Of a DNA stretch of 5,796 nucleotides, positions 1 to 5,745 are shown in pieces. Numbering within the stretch: position 1 is the first letter of the stretch; the number at the start of each line of letters is the position of its first letter. Source of the stretch: Prevotellaceae bacterium (GTDB taxonomy: Bacteria > Bacteroidota > Bacteroidia > Bacteroidales > UBA932); assembly GCA_031264875.1 (NCBI GenBank), contig JAISDK010000013.1, positions 1-5,796 on the forward strand, written 5' to 3'. A program made the position numbers and the translations under genes. Under the pieces are notes generated by a model. The model saw only the letters and a list, made by a program, of their open reading frames with translations. It had not been told where the DNA came from and made no database searches.

Positions 1-450
1 GAACCGCTTGAGGATGCAATCTATGAGTTGGCAATGAAAGGCGATGTGCAGGGGTTTATCTCCTACATTTCGAAAAACGCTTTCAGCAAACTCTCCGACC
101 ACGATTTGCAGCGTTTCGACGAGAAATATATCCAGATACTGATGCTGGCATACCTGTTTATGAGCAACATCTACATCCCGATGAGCGAATACGAAGCCGT
201 TCCAGGACGGACGGATATTTTCCTTCAGCGCAATCCGCGGTATCCTGAAATTCGCTGCGAATGGGTCTTCGAAATAAAGTACTGCCAGACCTCAGCCAGA
301 GCCAGCGAAATTGCTAAAAAACGAGACAAAGGTCTGGATCAGTTGAAAGAATATCTTCAATCGTCCCGGATAAAAGACCGTCCCGGACTGAAAGGAGTCC
401 TGCTTGTCTTCACCGGCAAAAACAAATTTGAAATAACAGAAATAGATTAG
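1..450 (+). CDS. PD-(D/E)XK nuclease domain protein, C-terminal part (5' end outside window)
   Basis: The reading frame is open from base 1 (it starts EPLEDAIYEL) and runs 149 codons to TAG. The TTG at 28 and ATG at 34 are therefore probably internal codons, and the real start is upstream of the window. The visible part carries a PD-(D/E)XK nuclease core: Asp72 in GRTDIFL, then Glu91-Ile-Lys93 in WVFEIKY, preceded by a helical segment rich in aromatic and Leu residues and followed by a helix (KGLDQLKEYL) and a strand (GVLLVFTG). This matches the C-terminal PDDEXK_9 (DUF1703-type) domain of the large Bacteroidota family with an N-terminal AAA-ATPase-like domain; such proteins are usually around 500 residues, so about 70 percent is missing here. 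The catalytic residues look intact. The cellular role of the family is not well established, though defence or mobile-element functions have been suggested. No functional link to the downstream genes is visible. Confidence 0.85.
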   Translation, partial: EPLEDAIYELAMKGDVQGFISYISKNAFSKLSDHDLQRFDEKYIQILMLAYLFMSNIYIPMSEYEAVPGRTDIFLQRNPRYPEIRCEWVFEIKYCQTSARASEIAKKRDKGLDQLKEYLQSSRIKDRPGLKGVLLVFTGKNKFEITEID

Positions 451-640
451 ATCGGCTCAGTTATTGCCCGCAGGGTATCCATACCAATAGAAAAAAGTCT
501 TCCCCTCCCCTCGCAATCCCGTAAGTGAGTTGAACACTGCTGGTGTTCGTTAGCGGGTGGAAAATCTTTTCCATTGAGATATAAGCCTTAACGGGCAATT
601 CTTATTCCGAACTCAGGTTAATATATATCTTTGCGGCGTT
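451..640. other. Intergenic region with nested inverted repeats
   Basis: No supported gene lies here. The region contains a set of inverted repeats enclosed by an outer pair: ATTGCCCG at 463-470 and CGGGCAAT at 592-599. Inside are a GGTAT/ATACC hairpin with a 2-base loop (474-485), a GAACAC/GTGTTC hairpin with loop TGCTG near 531-547, a surrounding CCCG/CGGG pair, and TGGAAAA/TTTTCCA with a 2-base centre (558-573). No clean GC-rich stem followed by a T-run is seen, so a classic intrinsic terminator for the upstream gene is not obvious. It could be a structured RNA, a degraded repeat element or a transcription stop region. The fsr promoter lies at its downstream end. Confidence 0.5.
626..633 (+). 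promoter_or_regulatory. Bacteroidota-type -7 promoter element for fsr
   Basis: TATCTTTG matches the TAnnTTTG -7 consensus of Bacteroidota primary-sigma promoters. A clear -33 TTG element is not seen about 19 bases upstream. The motif ends only 7 bases before the fsr ATG, so transcription would begin at or next to the start codon, giving a leaderless or nearly leaderless mRNA. Confidence 0.6.
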
Positions 641-1825
641 ATGACAAAGAAAACAGTTTCGCCGTCGATAGGCATATTACTTAGTTTAAGCATACTACAT
701 GGATTAAATGATGCGCTGCAGTCTGCAGTAACAGCATCCTACCCTTTGATAAAAGACGATTTAGCGCTGAGTTTCAGCCAAATCGGTTTAATCACATTAA
801 CATATCAGATTGCAGCTTCCGTGTTTCAGCCAATAATAGGACTTTTCTACGACAGACATCCCTACGTCTGGTCGTTACCCACAGGTTCATGTTTCACCCT
901 GATAGGATTCATATCGCTGGCATTTGCCACAACTCTGCACTGGACAATGTGTTCGGTGTTTATGGTTGGAATAGGTTCTTCCACGCTGCATCCCGAAGCC
1001 TCGCGTCTTACCTCTATCGCCTCGGGCGGGAAACGCGGACTGGCACAGTCTCTTTTTCAAGTTGGAGGAAATCTCGGAGGCTCTGTCGGGCCATTGCTGG
1101 TAGCTTTTCTGGCAGCGCCTTACGGTCGCACATACATCTCCTTTTTTTCCATTCTGTCAGTTATCGCCATCATCGTTGCCATACCCGTATGTCGCTGGTA
1201 TAAAAACAGGTTACAGCTTTTGCAACAGGAAAACACCACCATGAAAGTCCGTACGGAATCGCCTCTGCCCGTAAAAACAGTAATCTTTTCCATATCCATT
1301 TTGCTGGTACTGATTTTTTCAAAATACGTATATGTCGCCAGTCTTTCAAGTTACTATACATTCTACCTGATTGAAAAGTTCAATATAGACATACAGGATT
1401 CTCAAATCTATCTGTTTGTTTTCCTGGCCGCTACAGCAATAGGGACTTTAGTTGGCGGTCCTGTCGGCGACAAAATCGGCAGAAAATATGTAATCTGGGC
1501 TTCGATACTTGGGGCGGCGCCCTTCACCTTACTGATGCCTCATGTCAATCTGTTCTGGACAGTGGCAATGAGCTTTCTCATCGGACTGATTATTTCATCC
1601 GCCTTTCCGGCTATTCTGCTCTACGCCCAGGAGTTATTGCCTTATAAGCTCGGACTTGTGTCGGGACTGTTTTTCGGATTTGCATTCGGAATCGCCGGAA
1701 TCGCTTCGGCAATACTCGGAAAAATGGCAGACCTGCACGGCATCGAAACCGTGTACCGCTTATGTGCCTACATGCCTCTGCTCGGAATAATTACATGGTT
1801 TTTACCCAACTTGAAGAAAAATTGA
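641..1825 (+). CDS. fsr: MFS exporter, fosmidomycin resistance (Fsr) family
   Basis: This 394-residue, strongly hydrophobic protein fits a 12-helix major facilitator, close to the roughly 400 residues usual for Fsr. Fsr-type landmarks are present in order: an N-terminal LSILHGLNDALQS segment with helix 1, motif-A-like GLFYDRHPYVW (67-77), the family signature LHPEASR (116-122), SGGKRGLAQSLFQVGGN (128-144), GPLLVAFLAAPYGR (150-163), a polar central loop (about 186-212), and a second motif A, GPVGDKIGRKYV (273-284). Members of the family are inner-membrane proton-coupled drug exporters; E. coli Fsr gives fosmidomycin resistance. The natural substrate in this organism cannot be read from sequence. 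The ATG at 641 is chosen because it places the conserved helix 1 correctly and follows the -7 element directly. It appears monocistronic: the gene before it ends 190 bases upstream and a repeat element begins 10 bases after its TGA. Confidence 0.92.
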   Translation: MTKKTVSPSIGILLSLSILHGLNDALQSAVTASYPLIKDDLALSFSQIGLITLTYQIAASVFQPIIGLFYDRHPYVWSLPTGSCFTLIGFISLAFATTLHWTMCSVFMVGIGSSTLHPEASRLTSIASGGKRGLAQSLFQVGGNLGGSVGPLLVAFLAAPYGRTYISFFSILSVIAIIVAIPVCRWYKNRLQLLQQENTTMKVRTESPLPVKTVIFSISILLVLIFSKYVYVASLSSYYTFYLIEKFNIDIQDSQIYLFVFLAATAIGTLVGGPVGDKIGRKYVIWASILGAAPFTLLMPHVNLFWTVAMSFLIGLIISSAFPAILLYAQELLPYKLGLVSGLFFGFAFGIAGIASAILGKMADLHGIETVYRLCAYMPLLGIITWFLPNLKKN

Positions 1826-1835
1826 AAATTTGCAA

Positions 1836-1863
1836 TTATACCACGCGCGGGCTAAAATTGTGA
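1836..1863. repeat. Left terminal inverted repeat of the element
   Basis: The arm pairs with 2086-2113 at 26 of 28 positions. The two mismatches are at 1841 and 1851. Confidence 0.8.
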
Positions 1864-1902
1864 TATAAAATCCGTGTCGGCAATTTATTTATACTGTGTC
1901 CA

Positions 1903-2079
1903 ATGTAGAGACGCGATGCTCGCGTCTCCACGATAATTCTTCGCGTCTCCACGATAATTCTTCGCGTCTCCACGACAATTCTTCGCGTCTCCACGACAAT
2001 GGTCATACGGAGACGCGAAGAATAGTCATACGGATACGCGAAGAATAGTCGTGGAGACGCGAGCATCGCGTCTCTACAT
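1903..2079. repeat. Inner 177-bp imperfect palindrome made of GAGACGCGA units
   Basis: The outermost 31 bases of each arm (1903-1933 and 2049-2079) are perfect reverse complements, and the arms then stay similar with scattered mismatches. Each end is itself a 9-bp hairpin, GAGACGCGA/TCGCGTCTC, with a 3-base loop (1908-1928 and 2054-2074). The left arm is a tandem array with period 21 (units at 1921, 1942, 1963 and 1984; the first two identical, the third differing at one base, the fourth diverging at its end). The right arm has three inverted units spaced 21 and 23 bases apart. Short palindromes of the GTAGAGACGCG type recur as dispersed repeats in several bacterial phyla, as far as I recall. 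The array may act as a transcription stop, a protein-binding array or a mobile repeat. Confidence 0.85.
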
Positions 2080-2085
2080 GGCCGT

Positions 2086-2113
2086 TCACAATTTTAGTCC
2101 GCGCGTGATATAA
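2086..2113. repeat. Right terminal inverted repeat of the element
   Basis: This is the reverse-complement partner of 1836-1863. Its outer end overlaps the AACAGG half of the inverted repeat at 2112-2131, so insertion of the element would have set the upstream boundary of the following promoter region. Confidence 0.8.
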
Positions 2114-2131
2114 CAGGCAGTTTTTCCTGTT
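2112..2131. promoter_or_regulatory. Candidate operator AACAGG-N8-CCTGTT upstream of the regulator gene
   Basis: A perfect 6-bp inverted repeat with an 8-base spacer lies 14 bases before the -7 element, where a -33 element and a repressor site would fall. It is followed by an AT-rich, partly symmetric stretch (CATAATTATTATTG, 2132-2145) that loosely resembles AT-rich Fur/Zur boxes. Either could be the autoregulatory site of the Fur-family product; neither is proven. Confidence 0.35.
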
Positions 2132-2145
2132 CATAATTATTATTG

Positions 2146-2153
2146 TACCTTTG
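2146..2153 (+). promoter_or_regulatory. Bacteroidota-type -7 promoter element of the metal operon
   Basis: TACCTTTG matches TAnnTTTG exactly. It ends 14 bases before the ATG at 2168, implying a very short leader. No strong -33 TTG is visible at the expected distance, which would suit a regulated promoter. Confidence 0.6.
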
Positions 2154-2167
2154 TCGCATTAATATGA

Positions 2168-2587
2168 ATGATGATTATGGACATACGAAGGCGTAATACC
2201 AAGACAAAGCAGATGATAATGACAGTATTGTCGGATTCTTCCTCGGCGCTTTGCTACGAAGATTTCGAAAAACAGCTGTCGGGAACAATCGACAAAGCCA
2301 CCGTTTACCGCATCCTGCAAGGCTTCTGTGACGACGGTAAAGTGCATAAAATTTCGGGAAACAACGGCAAAACCTATTACGCATTATGCCATCACTGCAA
2401 CTCCGGTAATCATAACGACAATCATATTCATTTTCAATGCATCAGGTGTCAAACGATTCTGTGTATCGACAAACAGTTTTCGATTCCGGTTCTTCCGCCG
2501 GGATACAGGATGACGGATATGCACTGCCTCATATCGGGACACTGTCCGGACTGCTTCAATGAAATCGCTGATTATGAAAAGAAATAG
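2168..2587 (+). CDS. Fur-superfamily metal-responsive repressor, Zur-like
   Basis: The 139-residue product has the usual Fur-family length and layout. An N-terminal winged-helix DNA-binding domain includes the recognition-helix signature DKATVYRIL (42-50). A dimerisation and metal domain follows, with His82, His86 and His88 in NHIHFQ, the structural zinc pairs Cys91-x-x-Cys94 and Cys126-x-x-Cys129, and His119 in the conserved GYRMTDMHCLISGHC segment. A further CHHC cluster (74-77) at the domain boundary is not a standard part of the family as I know it. ATGs at 2168, 2171 and 2177 are all possible starts; 2168 gives the longest form. Fur, Zur and PerR cannot be separated with certainty from sequence. 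Zur is preferred because the genes it overlaps or precedes encode His-rich envelope proteins and a ZnuD-like receptor. It probably represses its own operon when metal is sufficient. Confidence 0.85.
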   Translation: MMIMDIRRRNTKTKQMIMTVLSDSSSALCYEDFEKQLSGTIDKATVYRILQGFCDDGKVHKISGNNGKTYYALCHHCNSGNHNDNHIHFQCIRCQTILCIDKQFSIPVLPPGYRMTDMHCLISGHCPDCFNEIADYEKK

Positions 2588-2930
2588 TGGAATAAACGCT
2601 CAAATATTGACGGGATGGCTGTTACTGCTGCTATTCGTATTTCCTCCGGCAGCCAGGACTGTCCATACCTGTCAATATGTTTATTCTCATAATATTAAAC
2701 ATGATGAGCATCACGGCCATGCGCATCACGACTGCAATAGCTGCGCCATCTGCCAGTTCGTTTTATCGCCATTCACGGAAACAGAATCAGTCGAATTTGA
2801 TTTTGCAGTAAAAGCAGTTAATTGCGAACAGCTTACATATTGGGAAAACATAAATTCGCCTGCCGAATACAGCTATATGCTGCGAGCGCCGCCCGAGCAC
2901 AGTCCCCCTATTTTAAGGACACGAGCCTAA
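2559..2930 (+). CDS. Small exported His/Cys-rich protein, candidate metal-binding
   Basis: The product has 123 residues from ATG 2559, or 118 from ATG 2574. The second start gives a cleaner signal peptide (MKRNSG, then the hydrophobic run WLLLLLFVFPPAA) and reduces the overlap with the regulator from 29 to 14 bases. After the signal comes H-T-C (36-38 in the long form), then a dense metal-ligand segment, HDEHHGHAHH (48-57), directly followed by Cys59-x-x-Cys62-x-x-Cys65. The remaining half is soluble-looking and ends in a Pro-rich stretch, LRAPPEHSPP. I do not recognise a characterised family. The short signal plus His/Cys plus terminal APPxxSPP plan recalls small uncharacterised envelope proteins encoded beside metal transporters. 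The likely site is the periplasm or membrane surface, and a role in binding or handing over the imported metal is inferred from the ligands and the operon position. The overlap suggests translational coupling to the regulator. Confidence 0.75.
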   Translation: MKSLIMKRNSGINAQILTGWLLLLLFVFPPAARTVHTCQYVYSHNIKHDEHHGHAHHDCNSCAICQFVLSPFTETESVEFDFAVKAVNCEQLTYWENINSPAEYSYMLRAPPEHSPPILRTRA

Positions 2931-2942
2931 GGCCGTGTTCTT
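2915..2942 (+). terminator. Hairpin over the stop codon of the His/Cys-rich gene (attenuator or weak terminator)
   Basis: AAGGACACG (2915-2923) pairs with CGTGTTCTT (2934-2942) through one G-T wobble. GCC (2925-2927) pairs with GGC (2931-2933) after a single bulged A, and the triloop is exactly the TAA stop codon (2928-2930). Only a short TTT follows, so complete termination is unlikely. Partial termination or RNA processing and stabilisation between the regulator pair and the receptor gene fits better. Confidence 0.5.
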
Positions 2943-2991
2943 TACCTCAAGTTATCATTGTTGTATTTTATAGCAAAACAAGTATTTAAGT

Positions 2992-5148
2992 ATGTATATC
3001 AGATATATTGCGGTCATACCGGTATTTGCATGTACGTTGTCCTTGCAGGCACAGGAAGCCGATTCTCTTAAAACAGAGATATTAAACGAAGTTGTAGTAA
3101 CAGGGTCTTACGAAAACAGTATAAGGCGCAATTCTGCACTACAAGTCAATATTGCTGACAAAAGTTTTCTGCAGGAGCATTTTACGGGCAATCTTATGCA
3201 AACGCTGGAGTACATGCCGGGAATCCATTCGATGGATATCGGTTCGGGATTTTCAAAACCGATGATTCGGGGAATGGGATTTAACCGTATCTCCGTAACG
3301 GAAAACGGAATAAAACAGGAAGGTCAGCAATGGGGAACAGATCATGGTCTCGAAATTGACGCCTTCGCTGTGGATCGGGTTACTGTCCGCAAAGGACCGT
3401 CGTCGCTTCTTTACGGCAGCGATGCAATGGGCGGAGTGATAGAGTTATCACAGTTGCCCGCGCCCTCCGAAAATCAGGTTTACGGGGAAATTGCCATGCT
3501 CGGGAAATCGGTGAACGGAACTCTGGGCGCTTCGCTAATGGCAGGGGTAAGGAAAAATTCGTGGCACACAAAACTGCGGTTTTCCGAACAGCATTTTGCC
3601 GATTACCGGATACCGGCGGATACAATAGTGTATCTCACTCAATACCTGCCCCTCCACAATCGAAAGCTGAAGAATACCGCAGGTTTTGAACGCGATATCT
3701 CACTGTTTTCCGAATATCGGAAAGGCCGGTATTATGCCCGTTATGCCGTAAGCGACGCATTTCAGAAAGCCGGATTTTTCCCCGGAGCGCACGGTATTCC
3801 CGACGCTTCACGCTTGCAGGACGACGGCAGCAGCCGCAATATTGATTTACCCTACAGTTCGGTCAATCATCTGAAAATTACCGTACACCAGCAGTACGTC
3901 CACAATAAATCGACGGTATATTCAGATGCGGGATTTCAGAATAATCACAGGGAAGAATGGAGCCTGTTCCATACTCATTACGGCAGTCAGCCCCTTCCCG
4001 ATAAAGATCCGGACAGGGAGCTTGCCTTTTCGTTGAATACATTCAATTCGTCCCTGAAAGCCGACCTGGCTTACTCTGCCCGGTGGAAGCATACCTTCGG
4101 TCTCGATGTTCAGTATCAGCGCAACAGCATAGGAGGCTATTCTTTTTTGCTGCCCGAATATAAGCGTCTCACGGCGGGAGCGCTATGGACAGGCATTTTT
4201 CGTCCCACCAGCAAACTGTCAATTAGCGGAGGCTTGCGTTACGATTATGGAAAGCTGGATATATCTGCTTCCCGGGATGTTTATCTGGAAAAATACCTTC
4301 GCGAACAAAATTATGACAATGAGACTGTCGAGGCATATAAATGGCGAAGTTACGGTGTGAACCGGTATTTCGGCGACATTTCCGGTTCGCTGGGAATCAG
4401 CTGGATACCCGACAGGTCGCATCTGGTGACAGCAAATATTGGACGCAGTTTCCGCTTGCCCGGAGCCAACGAACTGGCTTCAAACGGTGTTCATCACGGC
4501 GCTTTTCGCCACGAACAGGGCAGCGCCTCGCTTGGTTCCGAAAGGGGCTGGCAATTAGATGCATCCTATACTTACGAGCGCGGGAACGTGCTGTTTACCG
4601 CAAGTCCTTTTATCAGCTGGTTCGACAACTATATCTTCCTGAAACCCACGGGTGAATGGTCGATACTGCCTCATTCGGGACAAATCTACCGCTACACCGG
4701 TGCGAAAACGGTGTTTACCGGAACGGAAGTTGAATTGAGAATCGATTTCTTTCGCAATTTAACTTACCAGATAACAGGCGAATATGTATATAGTCTCAAT
4801 CTGGACGAATATACGCCACTCAGTTTTTCGCCACCGGCTTCACTGCGTAACTCTTTGATATGGAAACACGGTATTTTTCAGTTTCGTGTAGAACTGCAAA
4901 GTGTTGCGACACAAAACCGTGTTGCAAAAAATGAGGACATCACACGCGGAGCTAATCTTCTGCACTGTGGCGCCACGGTCAAAATCCCGCTTGGAAATAC
5001 CAATGTGGATATTACATTTTCGCTTAAAAATATATTCAATACAAAATATTACAATCATTTAAGTTTTTACAGGAAAGTGGAAATCCCTGAACCGGGACGA
5101 AACTTTCAGTTTTTAATTAAAATACCATTTAAGAATAAATTACAATGA
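2992..5148 (+). CDS. TonB-dependent outer-membrane receptor, ZnuD-like (metal uptake)
   Basis: The 718-residue product has a signal peptide (cleavage likely after LQA, residue 20), a TonB-box-like EVVVTGS (33-39), a plug domain (about 45-155) with PMIRGMGFNRISV and GPSSLLYGSDAMGGVI (135-150), and a 22-strand-type barrel to the C-terminus, including FSLKNIFNTKYYNH. It lacks the N-terminal carboxypeptidase-like domain and the roughly 1000-residue length of SusC proteins, so it is a classic siderophore/metal-type receptor. The segment RLPGANELASNGVHHGAFRHEQG (starting near 488) resembles the ELxxxGxHxxTxxxExG region of ZnuD-type zinc receptors and carries His501, His502 and His507. The ATG at 2992 is the first one giving the signal peptide, preceded by an A-rich leader. 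No clear promoter is seen in the 61-base gap, so it is probably co-transcribed with the regulator. Substrate: zinc favoured; another metal or a metal chelate is possible. Confidence 0.9.
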   Translation: MYIRYIAVIPVFACTLSLQAQEADSLKTEILNEVVVTGSYENSIRRNSALQVNIADKSFLQEHFTGNLMQTLEYMPGIHSMDIGSGFSKPMIRGMGFNRISVTENGIKQEGQQWGTDHGLEIDAFAVDRVTVRKGPSSLLYGSDAMGGVIELSQLPAPSENQVYGEIAMLGKSVNGTLGASLMAGVRKNSWHTKLRFSEQHFADYRIPADTIVYLTQYLPLHNRKLKNTAGFERDISLFSEYRKGRYYARYAVSDAFQKAGFFPGAHGIPDASRLQDDGSSRNIDLPYSSVNHLKITVHQQYVHNKSTVYSDAGFQNNHREEWSLFHTHYGSQPLPDKDPDRELAFSLNTFNSSLKADLAYSARWKHTFGLDVQYQRNSIGGYSFLLPEYKRLTAGALWTGIFRPTSKLSISGGLRYDYGKLDISASRDVYLEKYLREQNYDNETVEAYKWRSYGVNRYFGDISGSLGISWIPDRSHLVTANIGRSFRLPGANELASNGVHHGAFRHEQGSASLGSERGWQLDASYTYERGNVLFTASPFISWFDNYIFLKPTGEWSILPHSGQIYRYTGAKTVFTGTEVELRIDFFRNLTYQITGEYVYSLNLDEYTPLSFSPPASLRNSLIWKHGIFQFRVELQSVATQNRVAKNEDITRGANLLHCGATVKIPLGNTNVDITFSLKNIFNTKYYNHLSFYRKVEIPEPGRNFQFLIKIPFKNKLQ

Positions 5149-5639
5149 AAAATATAAGTAAATTTTCTATTATTTGCCTGACGGCAATGTTTTTTCTCGC
5201 ATCAAGCTCCTGCACGGAAAACCGCGAGGAAGTTAGCGACACGACCAAACCGGTTATCAACCTGATAGAACCCGAAGACGGTGATATCCTGCAAATCGGT
5301 GATGAAAACGGAGTGCATTTCGATATGGAACTTTCGGACAATGAGGCGCTGGCTTCATATAAGGTCGAAATCCATCCCAATTTTGACAATCACTCTCACA
5401 CTCAAACAAAAAGCGTCGCCGAAACGGTTGATTATACGCTAAACAAGTCATGGAATGATATTCGCGGGAAAAAAAATGCCGATATTCACCATCATGAAAT
5501 TAAGATACCGAAAAACGCAACTCCCGGACATTATCACCTGATGGTTTACTGCACGGATGTCGCAGGAAATGAATCGCATGTCGCCATAAGCGTAGAACTG
5601 AGCCACGAAGCCGGCGAAGATCATGAACATGATGATTAA
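5145..5639 (+). CDS. His-rich lipoprotein, DUF4625-type Ig-like domain
   Basis: The 164-residue product has an N-terminal signal (MKNISKFSIICLTAMFFLA) ending at Cys23 in SSSC, a relaxed lipobox lacking the usual Leu at -3. Acidic residues soon follow (TENREEVSD), as in surface-export signals of Bacteroidota lipoproteins. A single beta-sandwich-like domain follows, with KPVINLIEPEDGD (35-47), FDMELSDNEALASYKVEI (59-76), HHHEIKIP (115-122) and GHYHLMVYCTDVAGNES (128-144), the pattern I associate with DUF4625. Thirteen histidines are present, clustered at HSH, HHH and HYH, and the C-terminus is acidic and His-rich (GEDHEHDD). ATG 5145 overlaps the receptor stop in ATGA, so translation is coupled. 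It most likely sits on the outer membrane, perhaps facing out, and collects or stores the metal for the receptor. Function is inferred; structure and ligand are unproven. Confidence 0.85.
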   Translation: MKNISKFSIICLTAMFFLASSSCTENREEVSDTTKPVINLIEPEDGDILQIGDENGVHFDMELSDNEALASYKVEIHPNFDNHSHTQTKSVAETVDYTLNKSWNDIRGKKNADIHHHEIKIPKNATPGHYHLMVYCTDVAGNESHVAISVELSHEAGEDHEHDD

Positions 5640-5666
5640 CCTTAAAATGTGAAGCTAATGTGCAGA

Positions 5667-5684
5667 TGCAATTAAACCATTGCA
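5667..5684. repeat. Small inverted repeat after the lipoprotein gene
   Basis: TGCAAT and ATTGCA (6 bp perfect) flank the 6-base loop TAAACC. The stem is short and AT-rich with no T-run, so it is a weak terminator candidate at best. Confidence 0.3.
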
Positions 5685-5704
5685 GACAGTAATACGCAAA
5701 AAGG

Positions 5705-5745
5705 GAAGCAGTCCGGGAATGTGCAGAAACATACCGGACTGCTTC
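5705..5745. terminator. Strong hairpin terminator, probably bidirectional
   Basis: GAAGCAGTCCGG (5705-5716) pairs perfectly with CCGGACTGCTTC (5734-5745). The 17-base loop contains a further ATGT/ACAT pair. On the + strand only CATTTCG follows. On the minus strand the stem is followed by CCCTTTTTGCG, a better T-tract. It therefore probably ends both the metal operon and a convergent minus-strand gene lying beyond the window. Confidence 0.65.

Larger units (their letters stand above)
1836..2113. mobile_element. Nested inverted-repeat element with 28-bp terminal inverted repeats (MITE-like)
   Basis: Positions 1836-1863 and 2086-2113 are inverted copies matching at 26 of 28 positions, with the core CACGCGCGG-R-CTAAAATTGTGA. 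They enclose 222 bases that contain no credible gene, only a second inverted repeat (1903-2079). The outer arms end in TTATA/TATAA, so a palindromic TATA or TA target duplication cannot be told apart from a longer terminal repeat. Spacers between outer and inner repeats are unequal (39 and 6 bases). The architecture fits a non-autonomous miniature element or a composite palindromic repeat. It sits between fsr and the metal operon, leaving 10 bases before it and 32 bases to the next -7 motif. As RNA it would fold into a long hairpin and could terminate fsr transcription. Calling it mobile is inference; no transposase is seen. Confidence 0.6.

Noticed and set aside
28..450. Complete small gene starting at TTG 28
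   Set aside because: The frame is open upstream to base 1 and the nuclease family has a long N-terminal ATPase-like part, so a 5'-truncated gene is the better reading.
463..599. Retron-type structured RNA
   Set aside because: The inverted repeats prompted the idea, but no reverse transcriptase gene is in the window and the neighbouring gene is an exporter.
889..1203. 104-codon + strand frame inside fsr
   Set aside because: It lies wholly within the well-supported fsr frame and its product has no coherent fold or family features.
1836..2066. Minus-strand 76-codon open frame with repeated VETRRI peptides
   Set aside because: It is the translation of the 21-bp repeat units. A period divisible by three keeps a frame open by chance, and the frame ends inside the terminal repeat with no promoter or leader.
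1903..2079. CRISPR array
   Set aside because: The units are contiguous with no unique spacers of constant length, they reverse orientation midway, and no cas gene is present.
3380..3625. Minus-strand 81-codon frame in the receptor gene
   Set aside because: It is antisense to conserved plug and barrel coding sequence, with no independent evidence.
4341..4655. 104-codon + strand frame inside the TonB receptor gene
   Set aside because: It is a shadow of the receptor frame, with an Arg/Phe-rich composition typical of frame-shifted translation.
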